From a virus, in IMG/VR virus record IMGVR_UViG_3300037042_002125, positions 158,079 through 222,078 of that record: a DNA stretch of 64,000 bases; one strand, 5' to 3'. Made by a program: the position numbers and the translations under genes. Shown here piece after piece: positions 42,368 through 51,033 of this stretch (its first letter is position 1; each line of letters opens with the position of its first letter). The notes beneath the pieces were generated by a model. It searched no databases, was not told the origin of the DNA, and saw only the letters and a list, made by a program, of their open reading frames with translations.

Positions 42368-43130
42368 TTAGAGTTACCCTTTGACTGACCACAGCATCAG
42401 TAGCCTTCCAATTATCATTAAGGTAACCTTGTTCAAGTCCAATATGGTGAGCCTCGCACCCCATAGTGTACCCAATCTTGTACCCTAACTCTGTTAATCT
42501 TATCTCTAACGCTATGTCGTACCCTCGAACTCCTTTTTTACTAAAAGTTTCTTCTATAAGTAACCACAAGTTGTCGTCTTCTAATACGTCTCTTCGCATA
42601 GAGTAGAATTGAGATAGCCACTTGTACTGTATTGTCGATAGGCTCTTGATAAAGTGCACTTTTGCTTTATCTTCTGGCATACCTGCATTGAGATATGACG
42701 CATAAGAGAGATATCTGGTTCTGTTGAAGTCAGAGTAACCCCTAACATTAGCAGCGTCAACTACTCCAATAGTATGAACGTCAAGGCCCCCGCTTCTGTT
42801 AAGAAGCGAATACCAAGCGTTATAGTGAGTTATTAGATCATCATCGAGGTTAACAAACCATTTCCAATCTGGATTTATAGTATTCTTAAACTCCCTTTTT
42901 GACCTTGCTACGGACATAGATTCCGGTATTTCATTGATCAGAAAGTGGTTTTCAGTTGCCAGCGCAGCTAGATCTATAGCAAGGCGTACGTTAGCTTCCA
43001 TTTTGCCATAATGCTGTATTATAAACACAGCGTTGCTGACGTTAGCCATTGCGCAAGACAAAGTAGCAAGCAGGGCATGACTACGCCCGGGATAAGTAGT
43101 TGTTAGAAGTACAAAATCAGTATAATTCAT
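42360..43130 (-). CDS. GT-A fold glycosyltransferase
   Basis: 256 residues. N-terminal 'DFVLLTTTYPGR' is the nucleotide-binding start, 'WKWFVNLDDDLITHY' contains the DxD metal motif, and 'ETFSKKGVRGYDIALEIRLTELGYKIGYTMG' is the acceptor-side region. The enzyme transfers a sugar from a nucleotide donor. It lies after a terminator and before DUF2264, forming a small sugar group with the nucleotide-sugar dehydrogenase. Confidence 0.75.
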   Translation of the reverse strand: MNYTDFVLLTTTYPGRSHALLATLSCAMANVSNAVFIIQHYGKMEANVRLAIDLAALATENHFLINEIPESMSVARSKREFKNTINPDWKWFVNLDDDLITHYNAWYSLLNRSGGLDVHTIGVVDAANVRGYSDFNRTRYLSYASYLNAGMPEDKAKVHFIKSLSTIQYKWLSQFYSMRRDVLEDDNLWLLIEETFSKKGVRGYDIALEIRLTELGYKIGYTMGCEAHHIGLEQGYLNDNWKATDAVVSQRVTLNV

Positions 43131-43137
43131 TTAGGTT

Positions 43138-43161
43138 AGAAGGGGGACGTGTCCCCCTTCT
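43138..43161 (-). terminator. Hairpin terminator after the SSB gene
   Basis: A perfect 11-bp stem, 43138-43148 with 43151-43161, lies 31 bases after the SSB stop and just before the glycosyltransferase start. The T-run on the - strand is weak, so efficiency is uncertain. Confidence 0.65.
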
Positions 43162-43191
43162 CTCTTTAGTTAATCTTCATCATCCTCAGTC

Positions 43192-44628
43192 TTAGTCGTC
43201 TTCATCCTCGTCGTCTTCATCATCCTCGTCATCATCGTCTGACTTCTTGGACTTTTTGCCTTTATTGGCCTGCTTCTTGGCTTTCTTGGCCGGCTTACCT
43301 TTGGCCTTTTTCTTTGGGACGTCGTCTAGATCATCGTCATCATCATCCTCGTCGTCATCATCTTCGTCCTCATCATCATCGTCATCTTTTTTAGATGGCT
43401 TCTTAGAAGGTTTACCCTTAGCTTTAGACGCTTTGGACTTTGGAACGTCCTCGTCTTCGTCATCATCGTCTTCATCATCCTCATCCTCATCGTCATCATC
43501 GTCGTCGGACTTCTTGGATTTCTTTGAGGGTTTGGCCTTGGCCTTCTTGCTCTTGGGTGTATCATCTTCGTCGTCCTCGTCATCTTCGTCCTCGTCATCA
43601 TCTTCGTCATCTTCATCATCGTCATCGTCGGACTTCTTGGATTTCTTCGAGGGCTTAGCCTTTGATTTCTTTGACTTTGGAGTATCCTCGTCTTCATCGT
43701 CTAGGTCATCATCTTCATCGAGGTCGTCTTCTTCGTCCTCATCGTCGTCTTTGGAATGCTTTTTGCCTTTAGCATTTTTATCTGGCTTGCCTTTACCCTT
43801 CTTTGACTTAGGTGTATCTTCATCATCATCATCGTCGTCATCATCCTCGTCGTCACCCTTCTTTTTCTTCTTACCACCGATAGTTGCCATACGCTCAGAC
43901 CAACGCTCAACTTCCTTCTTGGCTTCCTTAGGTGTTTCTGGGGACATCAGTGCAGACAAATCCCACAGCAAGTATTCCTGCTCTTCTTCTGTCAAGGGGC
44001 TATGGTCACCCTTTTGGATAGAGTATGCGTTAGCCGCCAGCTTCGCATCTGGGTCGTACATGATCGAGACATCGCAACCGTACTTGGGATTCGACAGGTC
44101 AAAGCCTTTCTTCTCGCCAGTCTTTTTGTCCTTGTGACGATTAAGAGCGCCAATTTTCTTCAACTCACGAATGAGTGTACTTGTCAGGCGTACGCCACGA
44201 GCAGGCGTCCAGGTCTTGCTACCTTTCGTCTTAATACCAGTCTTGTCTTCGGACTTGCTTGGGGTGCCTTTTTTGCTAGGCTCGTCTTCTTGCACAGACC
44301 TGATGATTGCATTGGTGAAGTATTCCTTCGAGAACCGAATACGCTCATCATCAGCCTCACAGTATGCACATGACTTGGTACTGTCATGATCTTCTGTTTG
44401 GGGATCGAACGACACACATGTCTTAGGAAATTTGATAGTCTTTCCCTCTTTGGATCTTGACTCAATCCAATGCTTCCCATAAGCAAAGATTGGGCCTACG
44501 AAACGTAGCTGCACCCATTCATTAGGCGGGAACTTGAACATGTCCACTATTTCGTCAGGGCGTGGATCCCTGTTGTTTGTGTCTTTGACGTCGCTAAACG
44601 TCTTGTTGGATTTGAAAACTGCTTTCAC
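43192..44628 (-). CDS. Single-stranded-DNA-binding protein with repeated charge-block tail
   Basis: 478 residues. The N-terminal 240 residues fit a phage gp32-type ssDNA-binding core: 'NEWVQLRFVGPIFAYGKHWI', then a likely zinc site 'KTCVSFD…TEDHDSTKSCAYCEAD', and basic stretches. Residues about 255-478 alternate Asp/Glu runs of 10-30 residues with Lys/Pro/Ser blocks of the type PKSKKSKAKPSKKSKK, five times, ending with an acidic tip. SSBs usually carry one short acidic tail that recruits partners; here it is multiplied. Promoter word TGTAAATAA lies upstream at 44673-44681. Confidence 0.75.
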   Translation of the reverse strand: MKAVFKSNKTFSDVKDTNNRDPRPDEIVDMFKFPPNEWVQLRFVGPIFAYGKHWIESRSKEGKTIKFPKTCVSFDPQTEDHDSTKSCAYCEADDERIRFSKEYFTNAIIRSVQEDEPSKKGTPSKSEDKTGIKTKGSKTWTPARGVRLTSTLIRELKKIGALNRHKDKKTGEKKGFDLSNPKYGCDVSIMYDPDAKLAANAYSIQKGDHSPLTEEEQEYLLWDLSALMSPETPKEAKKEVERWSERMATIGGKKKKKGDDEDDDDDDDDEDTPKSKKGKGKPDKNAKGKKHSKDDDEDEEDDLDEDDDLDDEDEDTPKSKKSKAKPSKKSKKSDDDDDEDDEDDDEDEDDEDDEDDTPKSKKAKAKPSKKSKKSDDDDDDEDEDDEDDDDEDEDVPKSKASKAKGKPSKKPSKKDDDDDEDEDDDDEDDDDDDLDDVPKKKAKGKPAKKAKKQANKGKKSKKSDDDDEDDEDDEDEDD

Positions 44629-44672
44629 TTTTACTCCAGTTTGTTGTTAATGGAAATACATAACTAACACGT

Positions 44673-44681
44673 TTATTTACA
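44673..44681 (-). promoter_or_regulatory. T4-late-like promoter word TGTAAATAA embedded in a stop codon
   Basis: The last codons of the 240-aa gene, TTG TAA, followed by ATAA form TGTAAATAA on the - strand, 44 bases upstream of the SSB start at 44628. Confidence 0.5.
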
Positions 44682-45399
44682 ATGCTATGTCTGCGTCTTT
44701 TAGAGTCTTCTTATTTATGTACTCCTCTAGTGCGTTCATAACCATCAACCTATCTCGTAGGTTCTTCCTCCACTTCTGATAAAGCTTCCTAACGTAATAA
44801 GATTGAATCACCAATGTGCCGTCAATCAATACACCTAGGTCGTAGTAATAGAATTGATTTCCATAGAAGTCTCGCATACGCTGCCTAAGTGTCTCTTCGT
44901 TTGACCACATGAAGTACGTCGCATGTTCATCGCTAAATGTGAACATATAGACTGGCACGCCTTTACTCATGATCACAAATTTGGACTTACTACTCAGTAT
45001 GTCAAACGTAGCAAACATTCTACCTTTGGCATTCTTGCTAATCTTTGCGTACACAAGATCTAAGTAAGGAAGATTCTTATCTTCCTCAGTAGAGGTAGAG
45101 TTTATAGTTAGTAGGTTGTAGATGATCTTGTGTGTCAAGTTGTCTTCTGACTCATCACCTACACGCATACCACCAATGGTGACACCACGACTTGGAGCAC
45201 TTAGCTTGGAGGTTTCTGCGTCAATGCAACCTAAGAAATAATCAAAAGGTTTCTCTTCGTCAGATACCTTCTCACCAAAGTGATTCCCTATCTCAATCTT
45301 GTCCATGTGTACAAAAGGGAACGTTACTGGAGAGACTGTACTAGATGCCTCTCCCCTATAACTGTGCAAAACAACACACCCGTATAAAAGGCCTGTCAT
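44677..45399 (-). CDS. Hypothetical protein, 240 aa
   Basis: 240 residues, mixed alpha/beta with many aromatic residues in the C-terminal half ('MWSNEETLRQRMRDFYGNQFYYYDLGVL', split over a helix and a strand). No family recognised. It follows the P-loop kinase gene by 4 bases and ends inside the promoter word for the SSB gene. It probably belongs to the polymerase operon. Confidence 0.75.
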   Translation of the reverse strand: MTGLLYGCVVLHSYRGEASSTVSPVTFPFVHMDKIEIGNHFGEKVSDEEKPFDYFLGCIDAETSKLSAPSRGVTIGGMRVGDESEDNLTHKIIYNLLTINSTSTEEDKNLPYLDLVYAKISKNAKGRMFATFDILSSKSKFVIMSKGVPVYMFTFSDEHATYFMWSNEETLRQRMRDFYGNQFYYYDLGVLIDGTLVIQSYYVRKLYQKWRKNLRDRLMVMNALEEYINKKTLKDADIAL

Positions 45400-45403
45400 A
45401 GCA

Positions 45404-46114
45404 TCACCTCTTTAACAGAGACTGGCGAGTAAGAATTTTTATAGCCCTCTCTTTTATAGGGGTCCTATCATACGGGAAAAATCCTTGTAACCCAGTTGTT
45501 ATAAGATGCCCACCGTACTCTTTTAGCAAGTTATCTAAACAAGCTGACCAGACGTAGTTGCGAGCGCCAGGAGCATATCTCCACCCATCATTTGCTGCGC
45601 CACTTTTTGCCCAAGATGTTGGGTAGGAAAAGAACCAAACACTTGATTTTATTTTTACATACTCTTGTGTCGTAATGCTAAGAAGCCTAGGCCGAAGTAA
45701 TTCAGTGCTAAAAACTTTCAAGGTTTCAAGAACTGTTTCGATGTACTCCAAGGTTAGCTTCGGCAAAAGTACCATACGGTAGGATAAGTGATCATACGGG
45801 GTACGATCCACTACAAGAACGTCTAAACCTTCAACTGTTGCTAGTGTTACTTCATCTTGAAGGTTTCTACAATAGTCTTCAAGTATTGCTTCTTGCAAGG
45901 TTAGTTTCTGATCATCGGTGAGGTATTGGGCGTCGCTTTCTGTGCCTATGTTTAATCTTGCATACGTTTGTCTTGTAGTGCTCTTAACAATTCCTGCCTT
46001 TAAACCCAAGGTTGTTGCTTGATCTTTTAACTCTTTGGCTACAGAGGTTTTGCCTACACCTCCTGCCCCCGCCAAAAATATGATGTTCAACGTGTGTGTA
46101 TTATTGGTCTTCAT
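45404..46114 (-). CDS. P-loop kinase-like ATPase (AAA_28/NadR-like)
   Basis: 236 residues. Walker A 'FLAGAGGVGKTSVAKEL' starts at about residue 14, and 'VLVVDRTPYDHLSYRM' resembles the kinase Asp-Arg motif of the NadR/AAA_28 group. These are nucleotide or nucleoside-type kinases. It overlaps the DNA polymerase start region by 4 bases. The substrate is not visible. Confidence 0.75.
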   Translation of the reverse strand: MKTNNTHTLNIIFLAGAGGVGKTSVAKELKDQATTLGLKAGIVKSTTRQTYARLNIGTESDAQYLTDDQKLTLQEAILEDYCRNLQDEVTLATVEGLDVLVVDRTPYDHLSYRMVLLPKLTLEYIETVLETLKVFSTELLRPRLLSITTQEYVKIKSSVWFFSYPTSWAKSGAANDGWRYAPGARNYVWSACLDNLLKEYGGHLITTGLQGFFPYDRTPIKERAIKILTRQSLLKR

Positions 46115-49100
46115 TTGTATTCCTCTGGCACTACGCCTAAAATTGGATAGTTGGTGTGAAGGTAACGCTTAAGCTTTTTGTACTTTGGGTCTTCGTAAAT
46201 CGCCCATATTTTTGTCTCTGCTTCTTTGCGGCTCTCAGCATCTAAATCTTTTAAGGCGACCTGATCGTCTAAGGTTTTTAGGATTATCTCGTTCAAATTT
46301 GAATTTGTAAATGACCATTTGTAATGCTTGTCTTCTGTTGCGCCGATTTCCACTTCGATCTCTGGTTCAACTGTGAACTCGAAATTGTAGACGTCCTTGT
46401 AGTGTTTAGTCACACCATACGTCACTGTCCATTGCATCACGTGGATGAAGATAAGCATGATCTCATAAGGCACCTCAGAGTATTGGGCATCATGTACTTG
46501 CTTAAGGATATCAACAGGCATTACTTCTGTGTTTTCATCCATGAAGCCAAACTTTGTTAGAACATCCCACATTTCAACTACAACCAACCGACTGCCTGTA
46601 ACGCCTATCATAGAGGCCAGACCTTGAACAGGACTGTTGGCCGCCCTGCGTAGCAAGCCAGCAACAATGCCGTTTATGCCAGTCATGACACCAAACAGAT
46701 TGCGCCGTACCCCAATAGGGCTGTAGGTGTAGTAATTTTTCTCGGCATGAGCTTTAGACCACTCTAACCAAGCTGCGCCTTTCTTAAACTCAGCAAACAT
46801 CTTGGTCATTATGTCTTTAGCAAGCTTTACCTTGTCGTCCCCAGCTAACTCTACATAATCAGGCTTGAGCTTAAGCAAAGCATCTTTTATCTCTAAAACA
46901 CGTGCCTTAGTAGGGGCTGGAGTGGCCTTTAGTTCGTTCTTAAGTGCGTACTTCTTGTCATCCAAGTTGTTCTTTGCTGTAGTGCGAATGTCCTTAGCAA
47001 GAGACTTGGCGCTTTTTTGATAGATCACACCGAACACAACGCTCTTGATTGCGTCACGTAGTGGATGCTCTTTATCAACCCACATATCAAAGAAGCGTTT
47101 TACGTTCAGCAGATGTATATCGCCCCTCTTTTTCAAATCTTTGAATATTCTATCAGCTTTCAGTGTGTGCTGTATCTCTTTAATTCTTTGTCTTTTTTCA
47201 TCTTTGTTCAAAGATTTAAGCTCCTCTTCTAACTTCTTTATATCCTCTTCACTTAAAGGAAATTTACTATTTGTAGGCAGACTGTAAAGTTGGCGTAGTT
47301 TCCTACGCAACTCTTGGCCGACCTTAAACACGGACGCAAGCACCAAGTCAAAGGAAATCATTGACCACACTCTAACCTCGTGTGCGCTATAGTCAAACTT
47401 GACATGCACATGCCCAGGTGGGGCCCTAAAAGATCGCTTGATGTACTTGGCCTCAGGACCTCTTGATGGTACTTGCTGCAGGCTAGGCTTCATGCTGTTA
47501 AGCCGGCCTGTCACAACATCAAAGAAACCATAGGCCGCACGTAGCATCCAGTCAAGCTTGCTATCAGGCGAATCTTGAATCTTGTTCCACCAGCCTTTAA
47601 CGTATGTAGACCACAGCTTCTTTAGCTTAACAAGCTTGCCGAACTTCTCTACAATAACGTTGTCTCGTTTGTAAGCCTTAATGAACGATACGTTTACCTG
47701 AGGTTTTCCAGTCTTTGTGTGGCTAATTGGTTCTAGACCTAGCACACCAAAGAACAATAGCATTTGATGCTCTGCTTTGCCGAAGTCAAACACTGACAGC
47801 ACTGTATCAAACAGACCTTTGTTTGTCTTTTGGCCAGAGCCTTCATCAAGAAGCTTTGCATTAGCTTGCTTTAACTCCTTTGTACTCATCAAGTCTTTCG
47901 ACAGGTCAGCTATAAGCTTAAGCAAAGGACTTGCCTTCGACTTTAAGAGCGCCAAATAGTTTCTGTCAATGGATATGCCTGCCGCTTCCATGTGAGATAT
48001 GGCATGTACCGTGTTGCTCATCTGGTTTATTACAAGCCTTCGGAAGAAAGGTTTGTAATTCTTATCGCCTAGTGTTAGGTCACTAGCTCTCTCCAACTGC
48101 ATTTGGTGCATACACCACGGGAACACCACATCACCACACCCGTACTTGATGAAATCAGGGTTGCTTATCTTTGTGAGGTTTGGATTACTACGGTCTTCCT
48201 TAGAGAATTTAGATCTCTTGTAGAAGTCATTACCATATACAAACAAAGTCTGTTCTAGACCACCATGTGCTGTACCGAAAGGACTGTCCTTAAGGGCTGT
48301 GCGGTTCTCATCAAGCAACCACTCTCCCGCAGTGATCTCCCATATAGGATGGAAGATGATAGGGATGCCCAAGGACTTGCGTATGATGCGGTTGTCAAAT
48401 TTGCCGTTGACTGCTATAAGGTACTTGCAAGGTAACTCACCAGTCTTGGCATAGAAGAATTTGCGTAGACGCTTCTTTATATACCGAGTCTCTTTAGCTG
48501 AGAATGGAGTTTCCTCATGATCAACAGGCAGCATGTATCCCTTGCCACTATCATCGAAGGCGAATTGAATCGTCTTCATCTTGTTGTGGTTGACCGTCAA
48601 ATTTTCCGTCTCTGTATCGACTGCAATCTTCTCTTCTGTCTTGAGGCGACGATACAGCTTATCAAACTTCTCGATTGTATCAACAAGACGTGGACGTACT
48701 TTGACCTTAGACAAGTCATAGAGCATACGGCCAAGCAAAGCATTGATCACATGGTTCGTGACGTAGAACAGAAGATTAGATCTAGTATAGATCTTGCTTT
48801 CGCCTTCACCTTCGTCTTCGCCATCATCCTCGTCTGCCTGTTCGTCTTTTTTGCCCAACGTGTACAAAGGCAGGAGGTCCAAGCTAGGGACCATCTTGCA
48901 CTTATGTCCGTTAGCTTCTAAGTCAAAAACCCACCCACGCTTTTTAGGCAGGAAGTCAACATCTGGAAGAAGAGATTGAGCAGCGTAATCGCCAAATACT
49001 AAAACCGTTGTTGGTTCTAAGTCAGCAATAGCTACTTTGACGCGCTTAACAAATTCTGCGCGATAGGGCGGCCACATCTCTTTTGGCTTGTCCATGAATT

Positions 49101-49374
49101 TTTCATTGTTGAAGTTTACCGCAGCAAAAGCCACATCCTTGCGACGCAGCCCTTTTTCTTTAGCTCGGTCTAAGCTGTACCTAAGTAAATTAGCCACAAC
49201 TGTTTTTGCTCTGTCATGCAGTAGCTGACGATCTTTTATGTCATGAGTATCGACAGTCTCAATGACAATAAGAATCCTGTTACTTGCAGTCTCCCAATCG
49301 GAATCTACTGGGCACCGTAGACTGTAGCTGCCCTTTTTGTAAGGGACGTCTGGTTTGAAATAACTATCGAACAC
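46111..49374 (-). CDS. Family A DNA polymerase with exonuclease and N-terminal UDG-like domain
   Basis: 1087 residues. Residues about 30-190 resemble an inactive uracil-DNA-glycosylase fold ('TTVLVFGDYAAQSLLPDV'), as in some phage polymerases. The 3'-5' exonuclease shows 'IAVDTETENL', 'AVNGKFDNRII' and 'YGCGDVVF'. Polymerase motif A is 'VKFDYSAHEVRVW', motif B 'RDAIKSVVFGVIYQKS', and motif C 'KQVHDAQYSEVP', in which the usual Glu after HD is Ala. It is the replicative polymerase candidate, working with clamp, loader and DnaB-like helicase. Confidence 0.9.
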   Translation of the reverse strand: MFDSYFKPDVPYKKGSYSLRCPVDSDWETASNRILIVIETVDTHDIKDRQLLHDRAKTVVANLLRYSLDRAKEKGLRRKDVAFAAVNFNNEKFMDKPKEMWPPYRAEFVKRVKVAIADLEPTTVLVFGDYAAQSLLPDVDFLPKKRGWVFDLEANGHKCKMVPSLDLLPLYTLGKKDEQADEDDGEDEGEGESKIYTRSNLLFYVTNHVINALLGRMLYDLSKVKVRPRLVDTIEKFDKLYRRLKTEEKIAVDTETENLTVNHNKMKTIQFAFDDSGKGYMLPVDHEETPFSAKETRYIKKRLRKFFYAKTGELPCKYLIAVNGKFDNRIIRKSLGIPIIFHPIWEITAGEWLLDENRTALKDSPFGTAHGGLEQTLFVYGNDFYKRSKFSKEDRSNPNLTKISNPDFIKYGCGDVVFPWCMHQMQLERASDLTLGDKNYKPFFRRLVINQMSNTVHAISHMEAAGISIDRNYLALLKSKASPLLKLIADLSKDLMSTKELKQANAKLLDEGSGQKTNKGLFDTVLSVFDFGKAEHQMLLFFGVLGLEPISHTKTGKPQVNVSFIKAYKRDNVIVEKFGKLVKLKKLWSTYVKGWWNKIQDSPDSKLDWMLRAAYGFFDVVTGRLNSMKPSLQQVPSRGPEAKYIKRSFRAPPGHVHVKFDYSAHEVRVWSMISFDLVLASVFKVGQELRRKLRQLYSLPTNSKFPLSEEDIKKLEEELKSLNKDEKRQRIKEIQHTLKADRIFKDLKKRGDIHLLNVKRFFDMWVDKEHPLRDAIKSVVFGVIYQKSAKSLAKDIRTTAKNNLDDKKYALKNELKATPAPTKARVLEIKDALLKLKPDYVELAGDDKVKLAKDIMTKMFAEFKKGAAWLEWSKAHAEKNYYTYSPIGVRRNLFGVMTGINGIVAGLLRRAANSPVQGLASMIGVTGSRLVVVEMWDVLTKFGFMDENTEVMPVDILKQVHDAQYSEVPYEIMLIFIHVMQWTVTYGVTKHYKDVYNFEFTVEPEIEVEIGATEDKHYKWSFTNSNLNEIILKTLDDQVALKDLDAESRKEAETKIWAIYEDPKYKKLKRYLHTNYPILGVVPEEYK

Positions 49375-49402
49375 AAATGACCTCGAAGGTAGTATAAGGG
49401 AG

Positions 49403-49420
49403 GGGGCAAATATTTGCCCC
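49403..49420. terminator. Palindromic hairpin between polymerase and DUF2061 genes
   Basis: GGGGCAAATATTTGCCCC is a perfect palindrome. On the + strand it is followed by TTGTTTTGTT, a typical U-rich tail, but no + gene leads into it; on the - strand it lies after the DUF2061 gene and after the promoter word, with a poor T-run. Confidence 0.5.
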
Positions 49421-49428
49421 TTGTTTTG

Positions 49429-49437
49429 TTATTTACA
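49429..49437 (-). promoter_or_regulatory. T4-late-like promoter word TGTAAATAA embedded in a stop codon
   Basis: The DUF2061 gene ends TTG TAA and continues ATAAC, forming TGTAAATAA on the - strand, 54 bases upstream of the polymerase start at 49374. Confidence 0.5.
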
Positions 49438-49705
49438 ACGTAGATGATTGTTTACCCCAGGTGATTTTGTTCCACACACGCTCATGACACCAGTAGATGA
49501 AAGGCTTAACGACAATCTCAGTGGTGCCAATAGCAAGAGAAACAATAATCTTCCCAGTTACAACGTAGGAGATGATTACGGTTGTAGCTGTCCCACACAT
49601 GCGATAGCTATACGCCTTAACCAAACTCCTAATGCCAGATTCACCGTTACGCAAGTCCCATGTCTTGACGAATCTTTGTAGCAGAGATTGAGTGTGTTGC
49701 GTCAT
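49433..49705 (-). CDS. DUF2061 membrane protein
   Basis: 90 residues from ATG 49705, with AGGAA upstream; it overlaps the kinase gene by 59 bases. 'SLVKAYSYRMCGTATTVIISYVVTG' and 'LAIGTTEIVVKPFIYWCHERVW' give two membrane segments with the conserved YR, TG, HERxW residues of DUF2061. This family is, as I recall, often found beside or fused to adenylylsulfate kinases, which fits its neighbours. It may carry or channel sulfur compounds; function is unproven. Confidence 0.78.
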   Translation of the reverse strand: MTQHTQSLLQRFVKTWDLRNGESGIRSLVKAYSYRMCGTATTVIISYVVTGKIIVSLAIGTTEIVVKPFIYWCHERVWNKITWGKQSSTL

Positions 49706-50498
49706 CGAAAGTTTCCTGGGCAATTGTATAACCAACACCGCGTCCGTACCCAATGTGGGTGATGTTCGGCACAACTTGAATCTCGTACTGACCTTGGTAG
49801 ATAGGGTCAAGGTCACGTCGTATGAAGGCCTTAACTTTCTCAATCTCGAATGGATTGGAACCATTCCAGCCTTGGCAATCACGCACTTGGATCACAACTT
49901 GACCCGTCTTCTGGATCAGACGGTCAAACAATGCACGGTGGCCTTCGTGCCAAGGTTGCCAGCGGCCAAGCATCTGCACAGTTTCCTTCTGCCAGTTGAA
50001 GACAGGACGACGGCGGTTGTTCAGTATATGGTCGCCAATGAACTCCGCCCACTTGTCAGCGTTCTGTTCAGGGACTCGGAAGTCGTATTGCTCAGGTGGC
50101 ACAAACGCTTTGTTGGTGTCCTCATACCGGCCTTGGTCGATTGTATCAACCCAGATCGTCCAGTCGGCTTTGAAGTTGTGGCGCATTTCAGGCAGAGGGG
50201 CTACAAAGTCAGCAATAGCAAAATCACCTGCTGACTTTAGGGCAAACTCCGCCATACGCAGTGATTGACGGATGCGCCCGTCATGCGAGAAGTCCCAATC
50301 ATTGAACCGCTTGCGAATCTCGTCGGCGTTGAACCAATCAACCTTTACACAGTACGGGCCAAGCATCGAGTCAGTTGTCATCGCTCTGGACAGCGACATG
50401 TTGTTGGCAGTGCCGTTGTCCTCAATGTATTTCTTAAGTGCCATTGCAAGTGTTGTCTTGCCGGAGCCTGGAAGCCCCATTACGAGTATTTTTGTCAT
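49647..50498 (-). CDS. Bifunctional APS kinase-like / nucleotidyltransferase protein
   Basis: 283 residues. Domain 1 (1-165) is APS kinase-like: P-loop 'MGLPGSGKTTLAMAL', then 'FNADEIRKRFNDWDFS', 'RIRQSLRMAEFA' and 'ADFVAPLPEMR'. Domain 2 (175-283) is a HxGH nucleotidyltransferase: 'GRWQPWHEGHRALFDRL' and terminal 'HSISATKIR'. APS kinase makes PAPS from adenylylsulfate; the second domain could make the adenylylsulfate or another adenylylated or cytidylylated metabolite, and resembles NadM-type enzymes more than classical sulfurylase. Part of the 14-gene operon. Confidence 0.82.
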   Translation of the reverse strand: MTKILVMGLPGSGKTTLAMALKKYIEDNGTANNMSLSRAMTTDSMLGPYCVKVDWFNADEIRKRFNDWDFSHDGRIRQSLRMAEFALKSAGDFAIADFVAPLPEMRHNFKADWTIWVDTIDQGRYEDTNKAFVPPEQYDFRVPEQNADKWAEFIGDHILNNRRRPVFNWQKETVQMLGRWQPWHEGHRALFDRLIQKTGQVVIQVRDCQGWNGSNPFEIEKVKAFIRRDLDPIYQGQYEIQVVPNITHIGYGRGVGYTIAQETFDDATHSISATKIRQDMGLA

Positions 50499-50516
50499 GT
50501 TGTTACCTTGTTAGTG

Positions 50517-51014
50517 TTAGAAACCAATGTTCTGGTTAATTTTTTTAGCGAATGCCCAATCGTAATGTAGCTCATACTGTAAAGGCTTTTCACGATTTGC
50601 CAAACGCCTAGCTAATTCTTGGGCATGGTACTCTGGGAATACGTTGTCCCATTTGGAAGTTATTCGGATATCAAACTTTGACGGAGGCACAAACAATTTG
50701 TTAGTATCCTCGAACCGACCAGCTTCAATACGGTCAACCCAAATTGTGAATTGGGCATTGAACAATGCTCGCGTTTCCTCGGTAGGACACACAAAGTCGG
50801 CAATGACGTTTGCGCCCCACTTGGCTGCAATGTCACACAGGTGTCCCATGCGTCGCGCTTGCTCAACACGATCAGAAGATGAAAAACCAAGGTCCTTGTT
50901 AATGTTTTTGCGTATATCGTCGGCGTTGAAGTGTACGCACTTTAGATTTTTAGCCAAGGCCTCAGCAAGATAAGTCTTGCCGGACCCTGGTAGTCCCATA
51001 ATTAGGATCTTCAT
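50517..51014 (-). CDS. Adenylylsulfate (APS) kinase-like protein
   Basis: 165 residues, single domain. P-loop 'MGLPGSGKTYLAEALAKNL', 'VHFNADDIRKNINKDLGFS' and 'DRVEQARRMGHLCDIA', 'ADFVCPTEETRAL' follow the CysC pattern closely. It would phosphorylate APS to PAPS, the sulfate donor for the two sulfotransferases in the operon. It is a paralogue of domain 1 of the next gene; the NAD in place of DGD is shared by both. Confidence 0.82.
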   Translation of the reverse strand: MKILIMGLPGSGKTYLAEALAKNLKCVHFNADDIRKNINKDLGFSSSDRVEQARRMGHLCDIAAKWGANVIADFVCPTEETRALFNAQFTIWVDRIEAGRFEDTNKLFVPPSKFDIRITSKWDNVFPEYHAQELARRLANREKPLQYELHYDWAFAKKINQNIGF

Positions 51015-51033
51015 ATTGTTGAACTAGTTGGAG

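Noticed and set aside
43247-44137. 296-residue serine-rich + strand frame
   Set aside because: It is the complement of the Asp/Lys-rich SSB tail; GAT/GAC codons read backwards as serine codons. No ribosome-binding site.
49433-49882. 149-residue version of the DUF2061 gene
   Set aside because: The upstream extension overlaps the bifunctional kinase deeply and has no family similarity; ATG 49705 with AGGAA fits better.
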